From Coccinella septempunctata (Eukaryota; Arthropoda; Insecta; Coleoptera; Coccinellidae), in assembly GCF_907165205.1 (NCBI RefSeq), contig NC_058192.1, positions 29,416,001 through 29,480,000 on the forward strand: a stretch of 64,000 bases of DNA, given 5' to 3'. The translations under genes and the position numbers were made by a program. The notes beneath the pieces are model-generated. The model was given only the letters and a program-made list of their open reading frames with translations. It searched no databases and was not told the origin of the DNA. Of this stretch, positions 10,202 through 22,035 are shown one piece after another (within the stretch, counting starts at the first letter, position 1; every line of letters starts with the position of its first letter).

Positions 10202-11802
10202 TAAGCATGGGCAAAGTACGGCCCGCGGGCCAGGTCCGGCCCACGTGAAAGTCTAATCCGGCCCGCGTCAAGATTTTGAAATAATCGCCAGTATTTTTGT
10301 TTTCTAAGTTTGACCGCCTGAGATAAGGGAAACCAATGTCACCTAATACCTAGTTGTCTCAAAGCGTAAGTTGCGGCCTGTTTATTATCATCTTAAAATG
10401 TTGAAGATTCATCGAAGACGACCACCAATTTGTTATTTAAATTGCATAGAGATGTGCTCGAGGTTCAGCCTTAGTACTGCGTGTGCATCTGGCGGCGGCT
10501 GGCATTATTTCTTGTAACTGCGCAGATAATCGACTTTGATAGTATCCACAGAAAAAGCAAAAGTCGCCAAATCTCCTTCAATGTTCCAATGACTGCATCA
10601 CAGAACACAAATAATGATGCATGGAATCCAAAAGTTGCAACGAACGGCTTGTTGCTGAGCTCCAAACATGAAGGCAGTATTCAAGTGTGATTAATACACG
10701 AAAATTTATTCAATTATTCGATTCTGCGTAGTTTGAATCGATTAAGTAACGGTTTCCTTCTAAATGAAAATTTTTGAGCTTTAAGAACTGATTATTGGAT
10801 TTCCATTAATTTTAGTTTAGCAAAGTTTGCGCGCAACTTGGCATAGGTGTAGCGTTCTAGTTCTCTCAAATCTAAACTAAATTATTTTGGATTTGGTTGG
10901 GAGTCTCGGGACCCCGAGTTATAGCAGTCAACACCACGGTTACTGGAATGATGATATTATGCTCGCAGTGGTTAGTAACGAATCGAGCATTAAAATTTTC
11001 GTTTGGTTCGTTGTCAACGTCTGTGCAATTCGAAGTATTTTTGACCTTTCGATTTTCATCGATGAGAGCAATAAAAATATCACACATTTTTTAAAAATTT
11101 CAAGAAACAAACAATCACGTCCTTCAAAGTACCTTTGACCAATATTTACAACATTACTACTGGAGGAAGGAGCACTAAATATGACGGGCGGCGTCGTAGG
11201 CATATTTAATGAATAATCATAATATCTCGGGAACAACTTCATATTGCTTTGTGAACAGGTGTTTTCCACTATGAAACTATGAATAGCAGCGTAAGCAACC
11301 GACTATAGAGGTGCCTACAGATTACTCATGTCATAATGCGCATGATTCAAAAATCTAACATAGGATTTTGCGCGGAAGCGTTCAATGTGGGAATGTGGGA
11401 AAACACGTGTCAACTACACGTCTGACTAATTTAACGCTTCCGCACAAAATCCTTTGTTAGATTTTTGAATCATGCGCATTATGACTTGAGCCCACGTTAC
11501 GTCAGAGTAATCTGTTGGCACTATAGTGACCAGCATTTAGCATCATCACTGCCAATTTCTACCAGAATTCTTACAAGCTCAATAACAGATTCATTTTTCA
11601 CATACTCATTCGTATCCTACCGAACAATAATTAATTTTTGTAATTTTTTCTACTTTTCTAGGATATAAGTCATCCTATTTGATGTAAAAATCTAAATAAA
11701 GTTAATCACTTGTAAAAATGTGTATTTTTCATTTTTTTTGGCCCGCCTAGGTATTTTTTCATTTTATCTGGCCCTCCCCTCAAAAAGTTTGCCCATGCCT
11801 GA
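10202..11802. mobile_element. Non-autonomous hAT-like element, 1601 bp
   Basis: Inserted in the LINE with an exact 8-bp target duplication GTCTAATC (10194-10201 and 11803-11810). Ends are related: TAAGCATGGGCAAAG on the left and CTTTGCCCATGCCTGA-type on the right, followed inward by GGCCCG-rich sequence, a widespread hAT terminus (CATGGGCAAA then GGCCCGC). I see no transposase ORF with hAT motifs. It carries a nested MITE at 11311-11521. Confidence 0.82.
11311..11521. mobile_element. MITE, 211 bp, nested in the hAT element
   Basis: Ends GTGCCTACAGATTACT and AGTAATCTGTTGGCAC; inner arms (TAATGCGCATGATTC, GATTTTGCGCGGAAGCGTT) are inverted copies. The left arm lacks about 17 bp kept on the right (GACGTAACGTGGG). 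A half copy lies at 20990-21105. Confidence 0.75.
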
Positions 11803-12190
11803 GTCTAATCCAATCTAGGAAAACACCACGAAATCCAAGGTTGAACAGCTTCCCCAACAGAAACCCAGGTGAAATTGTATCAAAAGCACGGGAGAGATCA
11901 AAAAACATGCCCGCAACAACCAGTCCCTTATCCAACGAAAATTGAATCGAATGAACAAAATCCAGAACAGCAGACTCAGTTGACCGTCCAGTTCCGTGGC
12001 GCCGCCACGAAACCGATCCCATATCCTCGATTTTCTGAAATGTTGATGCTTGCAAAAACTGACAAGTGCACACACCAGTGTTTTAGACATCTTAGAAGCA
12101 ACACAGGGCTAGTGTGCCCAAAATTGTGGGAGTGTGATAGACACACTTCTTGAGGATTGGGTTTATGAGATCAGCTGTTCTGTCAAACTC

Positions 12191-12855
12191 ATTCTGGAAT
12201 TAGTTATTCCTGTTTAGGCAGCGAGTAGGAGTCCCAACTTCAATTTCATATTTCAGTCGGCACTTTCCCTGACCCGAGAATCCCTTCAATTTCTTTATTG
12301 AGTCGAATGGGCGCAGCTGAACTGAACCCAGATGGACGGATAATATGAACTGACCTTTACTCTTCACATAAGAAGCTTCAGCACACATTGCTTCGCGACA
12401 ATAGAAGCAGATGTGGCCCCAACATAAGGTACTATTCATATTAATTATAATATTATTACTCTGCTCATATTTAATATATTGATCTCATTGATGACCAGAC
12501 TTAGATAATTTAGCTATCACCTCTTGCCCTGCATCATTATTACATCTCAACCTTCTCACTAAATCATTATTCTAACCATCTGCTTTTCTGATGGAATGAA
12601 GAGGCTCTCGCAATCAATTTTCATTGATGACTCTATAACTGTAAACGTTGTTTTAATATTTAATATTGAATTCGTTGAACTTTCTCAATAGTTGGGAAGC
12701 GTGTCAGATTAATATAAGGGGATATACCTTGGACACTGTAGAGCACCTCTACCAAAAATTAGACCTGTATATAGGGGGAATTGTATAGGACAGCCTGTCA
12801 GAATAGTCAAAAAACAAAAAGATCATTGAACATACTCGAGCGCGTCAGATCAAGA
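12191..12855. other. No recognised gene; CTCATT-rich repeat
   Basis: 12480-12700 resembles 22985-23200 (shared AGAGGCTCTCGCAATCAATT and TCATTATTCTAACC), so it is a dispersed repeat of unknown type. The rest shows nothing recognisable. Confidence 0.45.
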
Positions 12856-12899
12856 TATACCTTCTGTATAAAAAGTACCCGGAATTGTAAAAAAAAACA

Positions 12900-13613
12900 C
12901 ATAAATTTAAATTTAATCATCAATATTTATTTTGTCTCCTTCAAAATAGTCCCCATTGCTTACAATACAACTATGATATCGGCGAAACCACTTTTCCATG
13001 CACCGCTCATACTCCGCCAAAGGTATGGCCTTCAGTTCTCGTTGCGAATTTGCGAATTTTTCGGATTCGGCTCGTTTGGTAGGCGCCATTCGGTCGATTG
13101 TTGAGCTGTTAACGTGTCATACTCATAGACCCATGTCTCATCGCCAGTTATGATTCGTTTCATGAAATTTGGATCACTAGCAGCTCGAGAAACCATGTCT
13201 TCAGAGACCTGCTTTCGATGCTCTTTTTGCAAAAAATTCAGCTCTTTTGGAACGAGTTTTGCTGCGACGCGTTTCATACACAAAACATTAGTCAAAATGT
13301 TATGAACGGTCATTTTATCAATGCTCAACTCTCGAGCCAACTCTATAACACTTGAATGACGATTTTCGAGCACTAATTTCTTGATTTGGATGATGTTATC
13401 GTCGGTTGTTGACGTTGAAGGCCGTCCAGAACGGGGCAAATCTTCGACCACCTCACGACCGTCTTTGAATGATTTGTACCAATCGTATGCTTGTGTTTTT
13501 GACATACAATTATCACCAAAGGCTTTTTTTAACATTTTCAATGAATCGGCACAAGAAAATTCGTTTGCAAGACAAAATTTGAGGCAAACTCTTTGATCAA
13601 CTATTTTTTCCAT
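12900..13613 (-). pseudogene. Mariner transposase relic with deleted catalytic core
   Basis: A different mariner group from the one at 8385. The N-terminus (MEKIVDQRVCLKFC at 13613) and HTH domains are readable, then the first catalytic block ITGDETWVYEYD and QQSTEWRLP. After about 13080 the sequence jumps near 13030 to the C-terminal tail, where CIVSNGDYFEGDKIN is recognisable on the minus strand (about 12980-12920). The second and third catalytic Asp blocks are thus deleted. The element keeps both ends and could be mobilised only in trans. Confidence 0.85.
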
Positions 13614-14103
13614 TGTAAAATTCGCAGAGCACTTTTGAGGTCGACTGATACTGACAGCTGTTGTAAACCAGAGATATAGAAGGGGGGAGATTGAGCTTCG
13701 ACCACTGCGCATCCTATTTTCATGGGACAAAAGTGGGTCCGCCATTTGCAGGGGCTTGACACTTCCTTACCCCCACCCCAAATACGGTTTTTAGTTCTGC
13801 AATCAATCGCTATGTGGCACTGCATACGAAAATATATATCATATTCTCCACAGATTACTGTATTCTGACATATTGGATTTGTGAACGCCAACAGTGTCAA
13901 TGTCAATATGCTTTAATGCAAATTCTTGTTTACAAACGAGATCTTATACGAGAGTAAATTAAAAATACCCATTTATTGAACTCGACAGTTTTATCAGGAA
14001 ATCAATTTTCTTGTAAGAAATATTTGATTCAAAGAACCACGTAATTATAACATTAATCGTTTATACTTAAACCAATCCCTTTAAAAATTGTGTTAATGGA
14101 AAT

Positions 14104-14920
14104 GAAAGTCAAACTGTGTAGTCAGTTATTAAGCCACTCCGTGGGGTCAATGATGAAGCTCATTTCTCAATGGGGTAAGTATTTTTTGAAACATAATAAT
14201 ACCAAAATTTACTATTTTCCTTTTTAGAAATCAAGCATCCGCTTCAGCTTCACAGAGAGGCTATCGACACTGCTGACATTATAACTATTCTTGGATGAGT
14301 TATTTGATTCGTTGAATGTATCCAGAGCTTGGACATCCACTGCGAAACTCTTAAAGAAGATGGTTAGTATTCAAACAGAACACAATGTTGTTTGGGAGCA
14401 GGCGATACAAATTTTCAACAGTATTTTATTTTATTGCCCTCAAAAGAAAAGATCCATTGTGGTGCCCACTTTGAAGAATATAGTGACAACATTGAACGCA
14501 TTCCTTTACCTTACTCAAAAACTGTTCAATGATCATCACTTTAAATATATTCTCACTGGGGCTTTCAATCAAGATTGTTTAGTAAACTTTTTTGGGTACA
14601 TTAGAGCACATGGAGTAAGGAATACTAACCCAAATGTTGAACACTTTATTTCATCATTCAAAACTTTAGTTATTAATAATTTCATGTCGATGCATTCCTG
14701 GTGATCTAACTGTGAGGAAGATAAAACAGGGAGTTGTTGTTTAGAGACTTTGAAATCTTTCCTGCAGGAAAATATAAAATCCACATAGGTCTTTGGGCAA
14801 CTAATTTTTTCTTTTCCGAATTATTCATGCATTCTAAGCTTTGGCATGCTGTTTTTGATTTCTATTGCCGACTCCCAACAAACATTGTGTCCTTTTTGGA
14901 TAATGTTGAAGATTTCTGAA
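14104..14920 (+). pseudogene. P-element transposase relic (C-terminal part)
   Basis: The open stretch at 14297-14704 contains FNQDCLVNFFGYIRAHG and TNPNVEHFISSFKTLVINN, aligning with FNQDPIENLFGQIRQHG and TNPNSSQFVAALKTLVINN of the transposase at 38435. The catalytic E of the family motif (PIENLFG) is replaced (LVNFFG), a loss of function. Just upstream, 14100-14230 has a short exon-like piece with donor GTAAGT and acceptor TTTTTAG. Downstream frames are broken. Confidence 0.75.
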
Positions 14921-14966
14921 CATATAATAATTTCAACCTCATTTCCTATGAACAATATTATTACTG

Positions 14967-15093
14967 ATGAGGATAAATTCAGATGCGTACCAAACGACGA
15001 TATGAATATCGACAAGTGTTACGATCTGAATTGAGCTAGCCAGCTTGTCGATATTCATATCGTCGGGTGGTATGCATCTGAATTTATCCTCAT
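14967..15093. repeat. Inverted repeat with 50-bp arms
   Basis: 14967-15016 and 15043-15093 are near-perfect inverted copies around a 26-bp spacer (ATGAGGATAAATTCAGATGC on the left). It lies inside the P element just after the transposase relic; RNA from either strand would form a long hairpin. Confidence 0.8.
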
Positions 15094-15172
15094 TATTTTA
15101 TTCATTGCCTCCCTGTTTAGGCGTGATCATTCTTTATTAATATTATTACTTTTTATTATAATTATTGTCTTA

Positions 15173-15800
15173 AGCGGGCCCTTCACGTACAGTTTTTCTT
15201 GACTCCCGATGCGATGCTCCAGGCGCGTGATTCCCGGAGCGAAGTGGAGAGATGAAACTACACGTGCATTCCAAAACAGCACGCCAAATTCATTAATTCC
15301 GATATTTTCATGAGGAGCGGCCTTATTTACATCCGGTTGAATGCTTTTGCAGAAATCAATTAAACAATTTTGAACTCCCTGAAATTTTTGTTGGAATATC
15401 TACTGCATTTAATTTTCCATGAGCATGGAAAAATTTATATATTCCAATGAATTCAGTGGAAAAGTCTCTCGGCATTAAAAAAAAAGGCGTCTTTTTTTCA
15501 AAAATATCTTGCGAACTGCGAAAAAACCACGAAAGCAATTCTATCCTTGTTTCTTTCGATGTTTCACGATATGACTATCCTCGCTTGAATTGGAGCGGCG
15601 CGAGAGTCGTCCCTTCACGTTCAGTTTTTAATGGCTCCTGGTGTCCTTCGCTCCAGGAATTTAGACTGGTTGGAACGTCTCGCGCCGAGTCAGATGCGAG
15701 ACGATCCAGGAGTGAACATACCCTTCACGTTCGAATTTTGGAATGGAGCGAAGGAGCGTCGCATCGGGAGTCAAGAAAAACTGTACGTGAAGGGCCTGCT
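15173..15800. mobile_element. PIF/Harbinger-type MITE, 628 bp
   Basis: Ends AGCGGGCCCTTCACGTACAG and its complement, with TTA on both sides (15170-15172 and 15801-15803). TIRs extend about 45 bp (to GATGCGA). Internal blocks repeat CCCTTCACGTTC. The ORFs through it are not gene-like. Confidence 0.8.
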
Positions 15801-16289
15801 TTACGAAGATATGTGACCCTATTGACATTTTACCTCTGCTCATATATTCATTGCCATAATAATAGCTTATGTATTTCCATATTTTTTTTTCCTGTGCTGG
15901 GTATATCAATATATGTATATTTTTCATGACAAGTTTTATTTCTCCTTAAAATTCGCCCTAATAATCCATATTATACTATCGACGTCTAAAATACCAGTGA
16001 ATGGGCTAATTTGAATTTCGCGCCATGCGATTGCAGTTTCCAGTTATACCGACATTTCTCCCGGTTAGTTGGGTGGCAGCCGCATGGGGGCGCTGAGGGC
16101 GGGATAAACTGTATTTTGCATCGTAGAACGTGAGTGTCAGATCTATTCTACTCTGTAATCTGTGGCCATTTGTCAGGTCATAGCACGGTATTATGATCAC
16201 GGTCTAACAATTTAGTGAATATTCTTGTCATTTAGCTGCCATTGCCTGCTGTCAAGTCAAAAGAATGTAAACAATAATAACAAATATGA

Positions 16290-17070
16290 ACGTATTTTTG
16301 GTGATATTCAGCGGATTCGTGTGGTTTTATTAGCTTTTTTCGCTGAATAGCAGGATATTTACGATGGCTTACTTCACAATTATAGGTAAGTTCCCAATTA
16401 TATCAATTTTTGAATATCTTTGATAGGTTTACAAATTTTTTAAACTTATTTCAGTATTTCTCCTTCAAAATTGATGAAAAGACTCATCGAATTGAAAAAA
16501 CTCCATATAGAAGGAAATTATACAATTAAGTCTCTTAAAAATAAAATACAACACATGAAAGAAGTGATGGACTTTTTGAGACAAGATCAACGTATTTCTG
16601 AAAATGCTGCCCATCATTGGGAGAAATCTTTTGATTCAGTGCCACATTGATGAAGAGACATTTAAAAAATGTAGAGAATGATACTGTGACCCTAAAAGTT
16701 CCAGTCTTGAGGGAATTGTAATATTCTTCAAAAATCAAGGTAAGATGAGATAATTTAATATGAAACTGAGATGATTTTATTTTTTGTTTGTTTCAGAGGG
16801 ACTTCATGTACCATCATATGGAATTATAACGATATGTCAATCAGGAATTTGATGATTTCAACTGAAAATAGAGTTTCAAGAGATGAAAATTTTCTCGAAG
16901 CATTTGCAACAATTCAATCCCAAAAATTTTATGATCGAGTTGATGATTTGTTCCCTTCCTTGAAAGAACATTTTTTATATTCTTCAGTGATTGGAAGACA
17001 TTATGGCTTTCTTTTAGTGAAAAATATTGCCAGATCTCATTTTAAAATTAGAATATTCAATCTGTAAAAA
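16290..17070 (+). pseudogene. Possible P-type/THAP coding remnants
   Basis: Two exon-like pieces: about 16457-16650, a coiled coil (LIELKKLHIEGNYTIKSLKN) in the position P-like proteins have one after the THAP domain; and 16798-17068 after acceptor TTTGTTTCAG, ending in GRHYGFLLVKNIARSHFKIR, like the C-terminal end of some insect P-like proteins. The family match is from memory of general style, not a strong motif. Both lie inside the 4.3-kb P element, which supports the reading. Confidence 0.4.
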
Positions 17071-18147
17071 GTTTATACTGAAAAATTCAAGGTTCTGCAA
17101 TTAGAAGACTTCATCAGTTGATTTTATGCAGCAATCGATACTGGATATACAATATTGTATAAATAAAATGAATAGAAAAATGTTTTTTTCTTTTATATAT
17201 TTAATGCCAGTAGCTACTGAAAAATTTATCGACTTGTTAGCTTTCATCATATCATGTCTTACTTCCAATAAAAAATATCAGATCAATGTATCCACTTTGT
17301 GCAAAAAATTTATTGTCCTTCAGATAGACAAAATCGTGTTTCCTTAGAAACAGAAAATAAAAATTAAAACTTAAAAGCAGAGTTCCAGAATTGCATCTCG
17401 AAGGAAATTGGGTGAGCAATTTTTCAGGGTACTTTCCTCTGATCGTAATTAGGGAACAGTAGTGAAAAGAAGCGATTCTGGAACAAACCAAATATTGGTG
17501 ACGCTTCGAAGTCTATATATATCAAACTACCCCATAAGACCAAATTGCTAGAATCTTCGAAATCATGGATTTTATTTTGAAAACGTTACCTATTTAGAAA
17601 AGACAATTAAATTAAAATTCATCGTTGGTTACAAACGCTTGAATATAATTCAAAAGGATTCATTGGTTTAGATGATATGTTCAATATTTGGACATCTCAT
17701 TATATTCACCAGAATACATAAAACAAAAAATTTTTTCCTTCGTTGACATTTTTGGTATTCATTTTGTATTGTACTGAATAAATAAGAAACGAATTGACCG
17801 AAATCACATAATTTCAAGTACTGTTATCAACGAAATCATAACATTCAAATTCTGAATTTTACGTCGCCCTGTATATAACTCTTGCCACATGCTATCACTT
17901 TTAGGCGGTGCTGTATATATTTCCTGACAAATGGCGGCCTTCAATTTTAGCCAGTTCGCGCAGCTTGAAGCTCAATCTCCCCCCTTCTATATCTCTGTTG
18001 TAAACACACTAGTTGACAGATCGCGCTCAAATTTGGCTTGGTAATAAAGGAAGGTCCTACCAACTTTAAGAAAAAAAAAATTACCGATTCCTTTTTGGCG
18101 GTTCATTTAAATAACATTTTCCGGGTACTTTTTATACAGAGAGTATA

Positions 18148-18584
18148 TGTATGTTGAAAAGTATTTATTCTCTTAATCTGACAATTTAAGTGTGTCGAAA
18201 ATTTGTGGGAGGGCGCCAAAGTTACAAAAAATGATTCGCATTAGTTGTTGATTGCGAAATTATTCAAATGAAAAATGAGAACTAATACGAATCTTCTACG
18301 AATTTAAGTTCTCGTATTTTCTAGTATCTTCAAACTCACTGCAATTTCTTGTAGTGTAGCACATGGAAGATATCTCTGAGCACTTCTCTGTCCCTTCAAT
18401 CCATGATATTAAATCGAATCCTTTTCATTGCCACTATTTCAAACTCGAAATTTTTCGAATCTTTTCGGCAGCTTTGCCGCCAATATTCCATTGAATTTGG
18501 GATTGGCGCAAACGAATTAGAATTAGGCTACCTCAAAATTCATTATTTGCAACTATGCCTGAAAAATTAGGGAAAACTAAGGAA
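18148..18584. other. Nothing recognised
   Basis: AT-rich sequence between the mariner end and a palindromic MITE; no credible ORF or repeat structure seen. Confidence 0.5.
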
Positions 18585-18916
18585 TATATCACGATCATTC
18601 ACGAGTGATTACGATCCGCTTGTTTCGAATACAGCGACACCTAACCATCAGTTTTAGAATTATGTTTCGTGTTAAGTGTACCATCCCAATAGATGGCACT
18701 GAATACAGAAGTGATTTATCTATATTTTTAAGTTAATCTATGCGTGGGACCACGTCATAATCATAGATTAACTTAAAAATATAGATAATCACTTTTATCC
18801 AGTGCCATCTGTTGGTAAGGTATACTAAACACGAAAAATAATTATAAAATTGATAGTTAGGTGTCGCTACATTCGAGACAAGCGGATCGTAATCACTCGT
18901 GAATGATCGTGATATA
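18585..18916. mobile_element. Fold-back MITE, 332 bp
   Basis: Arms of about 155 bp form an almost complete palindrome, starting TATATCACGATCATTCACGA and ending with its complement. The centre has GTGGGACCAC. Slight differences between arms (for example GAATACAGCGACACC versus its partner GAATGTAGCGACACC) show some age. Confidence 0.85.
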
Positions 18917-19585
18917 CATAACAGAGTCTCAATGCTGAATTTTCCACACGAATTCCACCATATTATTGAATATTGGCGGTTAAGCTGCAGATAAGATGTC
19001 TAAAACTGTGGTGTAATCACTGATTATGTGACTGATTTTGTTTTACGTCTTGTCGGGATGTGGTATCAGTTTCGTTTTTTTCCACTGGTAGGTAGCGCTT
19101 TTCAGAAATTGGCAGTCAATTAATATTTGAAAATAATTTGAATACATTTCTACGACTTCTACGGTGTTGTTGAACTATCCCCCTTTGTTGTTGAAATTTA
19201 AGGCGGAACCAAATCAGATGAACTGTCGGGACGCTACAGCTAACAGCTTCAGTAATATATATCCTAAGGCACTGTATTGGATATATGTAATGGAATGGGC
19301 TATTTTCCTAAATTTCAAAATATATGCCATTAAAATCCTTACAAATCGAATATATCGAAATATATTTTTTTCGAATTTCAACATATTGAATTTTGTCTGT
19401 ATTCAGTTGGGAAAATTCTGATTTCAGAAGTGCTCTCTTATGAACATTCTTCGTCATTTTCACAATCCAGCCCATCGAGTCAATAATGGTCATGAAAGTT
19501 TTCTCTGATCACCACATACTCAATAAATGTCAAGTTTGGAGATCACATTTGAAAAAAAATACACAATGATACTAAATGTCATAGA
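18917..19585. other. Nothing recognised
   Basis: AT-rich, no family resemblance in either strand. Confidence 0.45.
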
Positions 19586-20970
19586 TATACTCCATTCACT
19601 CTTATTTTAGCACTCGGTTGGCCATGGAAATTTGACACATTTCACTCTGTATAGTACGAAAATGTTGGGTTGTGGTGTTGTCGAAACATTTTTGGGTTTT
19701 AAATCAACGCTATATTGTGTTGCCCGTTCTACGTAAAAGTTTCTGTTATTAAGTATTTTATCTCAAGGTCGAATCTCCTAGGAAAGTATGTGACGAACAT
19801 ATTTGGAGTTTATACAAACTGATTGAAGGCATACCAAATCCAGTTATTTTCATGGAAAATACAAGACATCAGTATAATATCATAATATGCACTAGTTTGA
19901 ATACGTTACACCAGTTGTAGATTTCAAAAAAATTAACCCGTAGTTGAAATGCATATGATGCAGTGATGGATTACAAGAATGTTAAATTCTTCCACAAAAA
20001 TCATTTTGCATTAATATATGTAAAAGGAATTAAAGGAAGTTTCAAGTCAAGATGAACTTCACCTTTGAACAAAAATTTCATATGAATAAACAATTAACAG
20101 GACAACTGGGGCTTATTTGTGGCTATACATTGATAATAATTAGGTATTTATTGGATGAACCTTAAGACATATTTTTTCAATGTATAGGACAAGTCAAATG
20201 AAAAATTGAAAAATTAATTTTCGGGAACTTATTCTACGATGACATTCATCGAAAATCCTGTAGTAAACTTTTCGCATTAATTCACTCAAACATAAAATTC
20301 TCAAATGCCACCACTTTTTTGGGTCTCCCAATAGAAGGAAATTCTTTGTCATCCCCGTCATTCACAATCTTTCTGATTGTGGAAATATTCAGCTGAAATA
20401 TACTCGTAAGTCGTTTTGATTCAGATGAAACATTATATAAATTAAATGCAGGTTTTTAGCGGCATGCAGACAGGAATTGAATTCCGAAAAAAGTACCACC
20501 CAGAGCAGGATTCGCCCGGGTAGCTCAGTTGGGAGAGTACCTGACCGGTAAACGGGGGGTCGTAGGTTCGAATCCTGCTCTGGTTGGTACTTTTTTCGGA
20601 ATTCAATTCCTGTCTGCATGCCGCTAAAAACCTTCATCTCATTATATTTGAGACACTATCATCACAAATTATATAAATTCTCTTACATTGAATATGTTCG
20701 CTAGCGTCTGACGTATTGTGGATTTTAGAATATCAGGGTATAACAATTTGAATGAGCGGACCTGAATTCTAAATAGCACTTCCTGAAACCCTGTCTCATT
20801 TTTCAATCACTTTCGGCATTTTCGTAATAAAAATTGATATTAGTTGTGTCAACGGCGTTATGACATTAACGACATTTCATGAGTACCAACCTTTCTTCGT
20901 TCTAGTTACAAAAACCTGAGAAATTATTTCATGGCCAACCGACTGCTAAAATAAATGTGAATGAATTATA
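19586..20970. mobile_element. 1.2-kb TIR element family X, copy A
   Basis: Ends carry about 40-bp inverted repeats (CATTCACTCTTATTTTAGCA then GGTTGGCCATG). The body aligns with copy B (44979-46187) and, reversed, with copy C (46533-50861); a fragment lies at 59013-59155. No transposase is seen. Copy A contains the tRNA-derived insertion at 20444-20667. Confidence 0.8.
20444..20667 (+). mobile_element. tRNA-derived retroposon (SINE-like) with 5' inverted duplication
   Basis: Flanked by an exact 12-bp target duplication ATTATATAAATT (20432-20443, 20668-20679); copy B lacks the insert and shows the empty site. The middle has a tRNA-like head: A-box region GGGTAGCTCAGTTGGGAGAG and B-box GGTTCGAATCC. 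The 5' part (20450-20518) is the reverse complement of the part after the B box (20568-20632), so the tRNA-like core sits in the loop of a long hairpin. Acceptor-stem bases do not pair as in a real tRNA, so this is not a functional tRNA gene. Confidence 0.8.
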
Positions 20971-22035
20971 GACTTGGACGTGAATTCTCATGTCACGTCA
21001 AAACAATTTGAACGCTTCCGCGCAAAACCGCATGTTAGATTTTTTAATCATGCGTATTATGACGTGGTCCCACGTCACGTCAAAGTAATCTGTAGGCTCA
21101 ACTCAACTCAATTATCTGGTAACAGTCCACTGCATTACCTGATTTTGACATACGGGTGTTCAATCATCATTATAATTTACATATATTTTCAGACCTCTCT
21201 AGACCTTCTCACATGAAAATGTTTACATATGTAGCAACAGGATTGAATCTTTTCAAGTCTTTCTCATTGATAATGAATACTGATTTACTGTCTTCTCATG
21301 CTAATTCCTTTTAGTTGAATCAGTTTATTTAATTTCTCAGCCAACACAATTGCCGGCTCAATTACTTAAGATTAAATTACTGTCGAGTATCAGATGAATG
21401 AATCCTCGTGTTCTCCAGGGTGGACCCTGGATTCAGTAGTTTTTCCTTCAGAACAAGATGTGAACATCTCAACTATGGTTCAATGATTAATGGTAAACCA
21501 TGATACAGGTTGATACACTCTCGTCCGTGGCTCCATCCTGGAAAGCCTGCTCTGGTAATCGTGCACACTCAATTGGTATGATCTACTCAATATAAACTTG
21601 TTATCTCATGATACATTCTCACGTTAATTCATCTTGCTCGATATACATGTTAGTGTTCAGCCTTTTGTACTCCTCGAAACCAACTATTAGTGGTACTCTC
21701 GATTTACATCTCTCACAATTTATCAATTGTATCTTCTGTTTTTCTGATGGATGTTCTAATCGTGCTTACTTAGAAGCAGTCCGTCTCTGTAAATGTTGTA
21801 TTCATTGATCTCTCTTCAAGACCCGCTGGTCTTGTAATGTATATTAATTATACTATTCTTGCTCTTCTCAGATTGATTATGATTGTTCCTCTCATTTTTT
21901 ATTAATTAATTTCGATCTTATTTGTAATATTCTAGAACTCCTCGGATTAATTAATTTGGCTTTTCTCATTCAACTTGTACGATTCATGCACTGCTCATAC
22001 TTAAATCATAATTACACTGATCGACAAAATTATAG
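20971..22035. repeat. MITE half copy and CTCATT-rich repeat
   Basis: 20990-21105 matches the right half of the MITE at 11311-11521 (AACGCTTCCGCGCAAAA, ATCATGCG, AGTAATCTGTAGGC). 21240-22020 is related in phrasing (TTCTGTTTTTCTGATGG) to 12480-12700 and 22985-23420. No gene seen. Confidence 0.5.

Larger units (their letters stand above)
7863..12190 (-). mobile_element. Jockey/CR1-type LINE, interrupted twice
   Basis: One non-LTR retrotransposon in three pieces read on the minus strand. 12190-11811 has RT fingers and palm (GRSTESAVLDFVHSIQ, FFDLSRAFDTISP, the first catalytic Asp block). A hAT element follows at 10202-11802. 10193-9644 has GVPQGSVLGPLLFILFINDL and the catalytic FVDD (family FADD). 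The mariner follows at 8385-9641. 8384-8027 is the post-RT region (LIWGRSVDFIRVFIAQKRIF). The 3' end near 7863 has an AATAAA-type signal and a short ATCT repeat tail. The open reading through both insertion points suggests it was intact when hit. The 5' ORF1 and endonuclease are not seen. Confidence 0.85.
13669..17997 (+). mobile_element. P-superfamily element, 4329 bp, perfect 31-bp TIRs
   Basis: TIRs 13669-13699 and 17967-17997 are perfect 31-bp inverted repeats (start CAGAGATATAGAAGGGGGGA), flanked by an exact 8-bp duplication TTGTAAAC (13661-13668 and 17998-18005). 31-bp TIRs with 8-bp duplications are the defining structure of P elements, and P-type coding relics lie inside. It sits in the 5' UTR of the second mariner and itself hosts a Harbinger-type MITE at 15173-15800. 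Confidence 0.88.
12856..18147 (-). mobile_element. Second mariner element, internally deleted and split by a P element
   Basis: Ends share TCTGTATAAAAAGTACCCGG (from 12863) with its complement ending at 18140. Coding remains on the minus strand lie left of the P element, and the mariner 5' UTR continues right of it (18006-18140). Target duplication is probably TA but the exact ends are blurred by TATA runs. Confidence 0.8.

Noticed and set aside
15447..15929. 160-codon ORF
   Set aside because: Runs through a Harbinger-type MITE and out of it; composition follows the TIR repeats, no domain.
20518..20590. tRNA gene
   Set aside because: A- and B-box sequences are clear, but the acceptor stem does not pair and the segment lies in a retroposon with target duplications.
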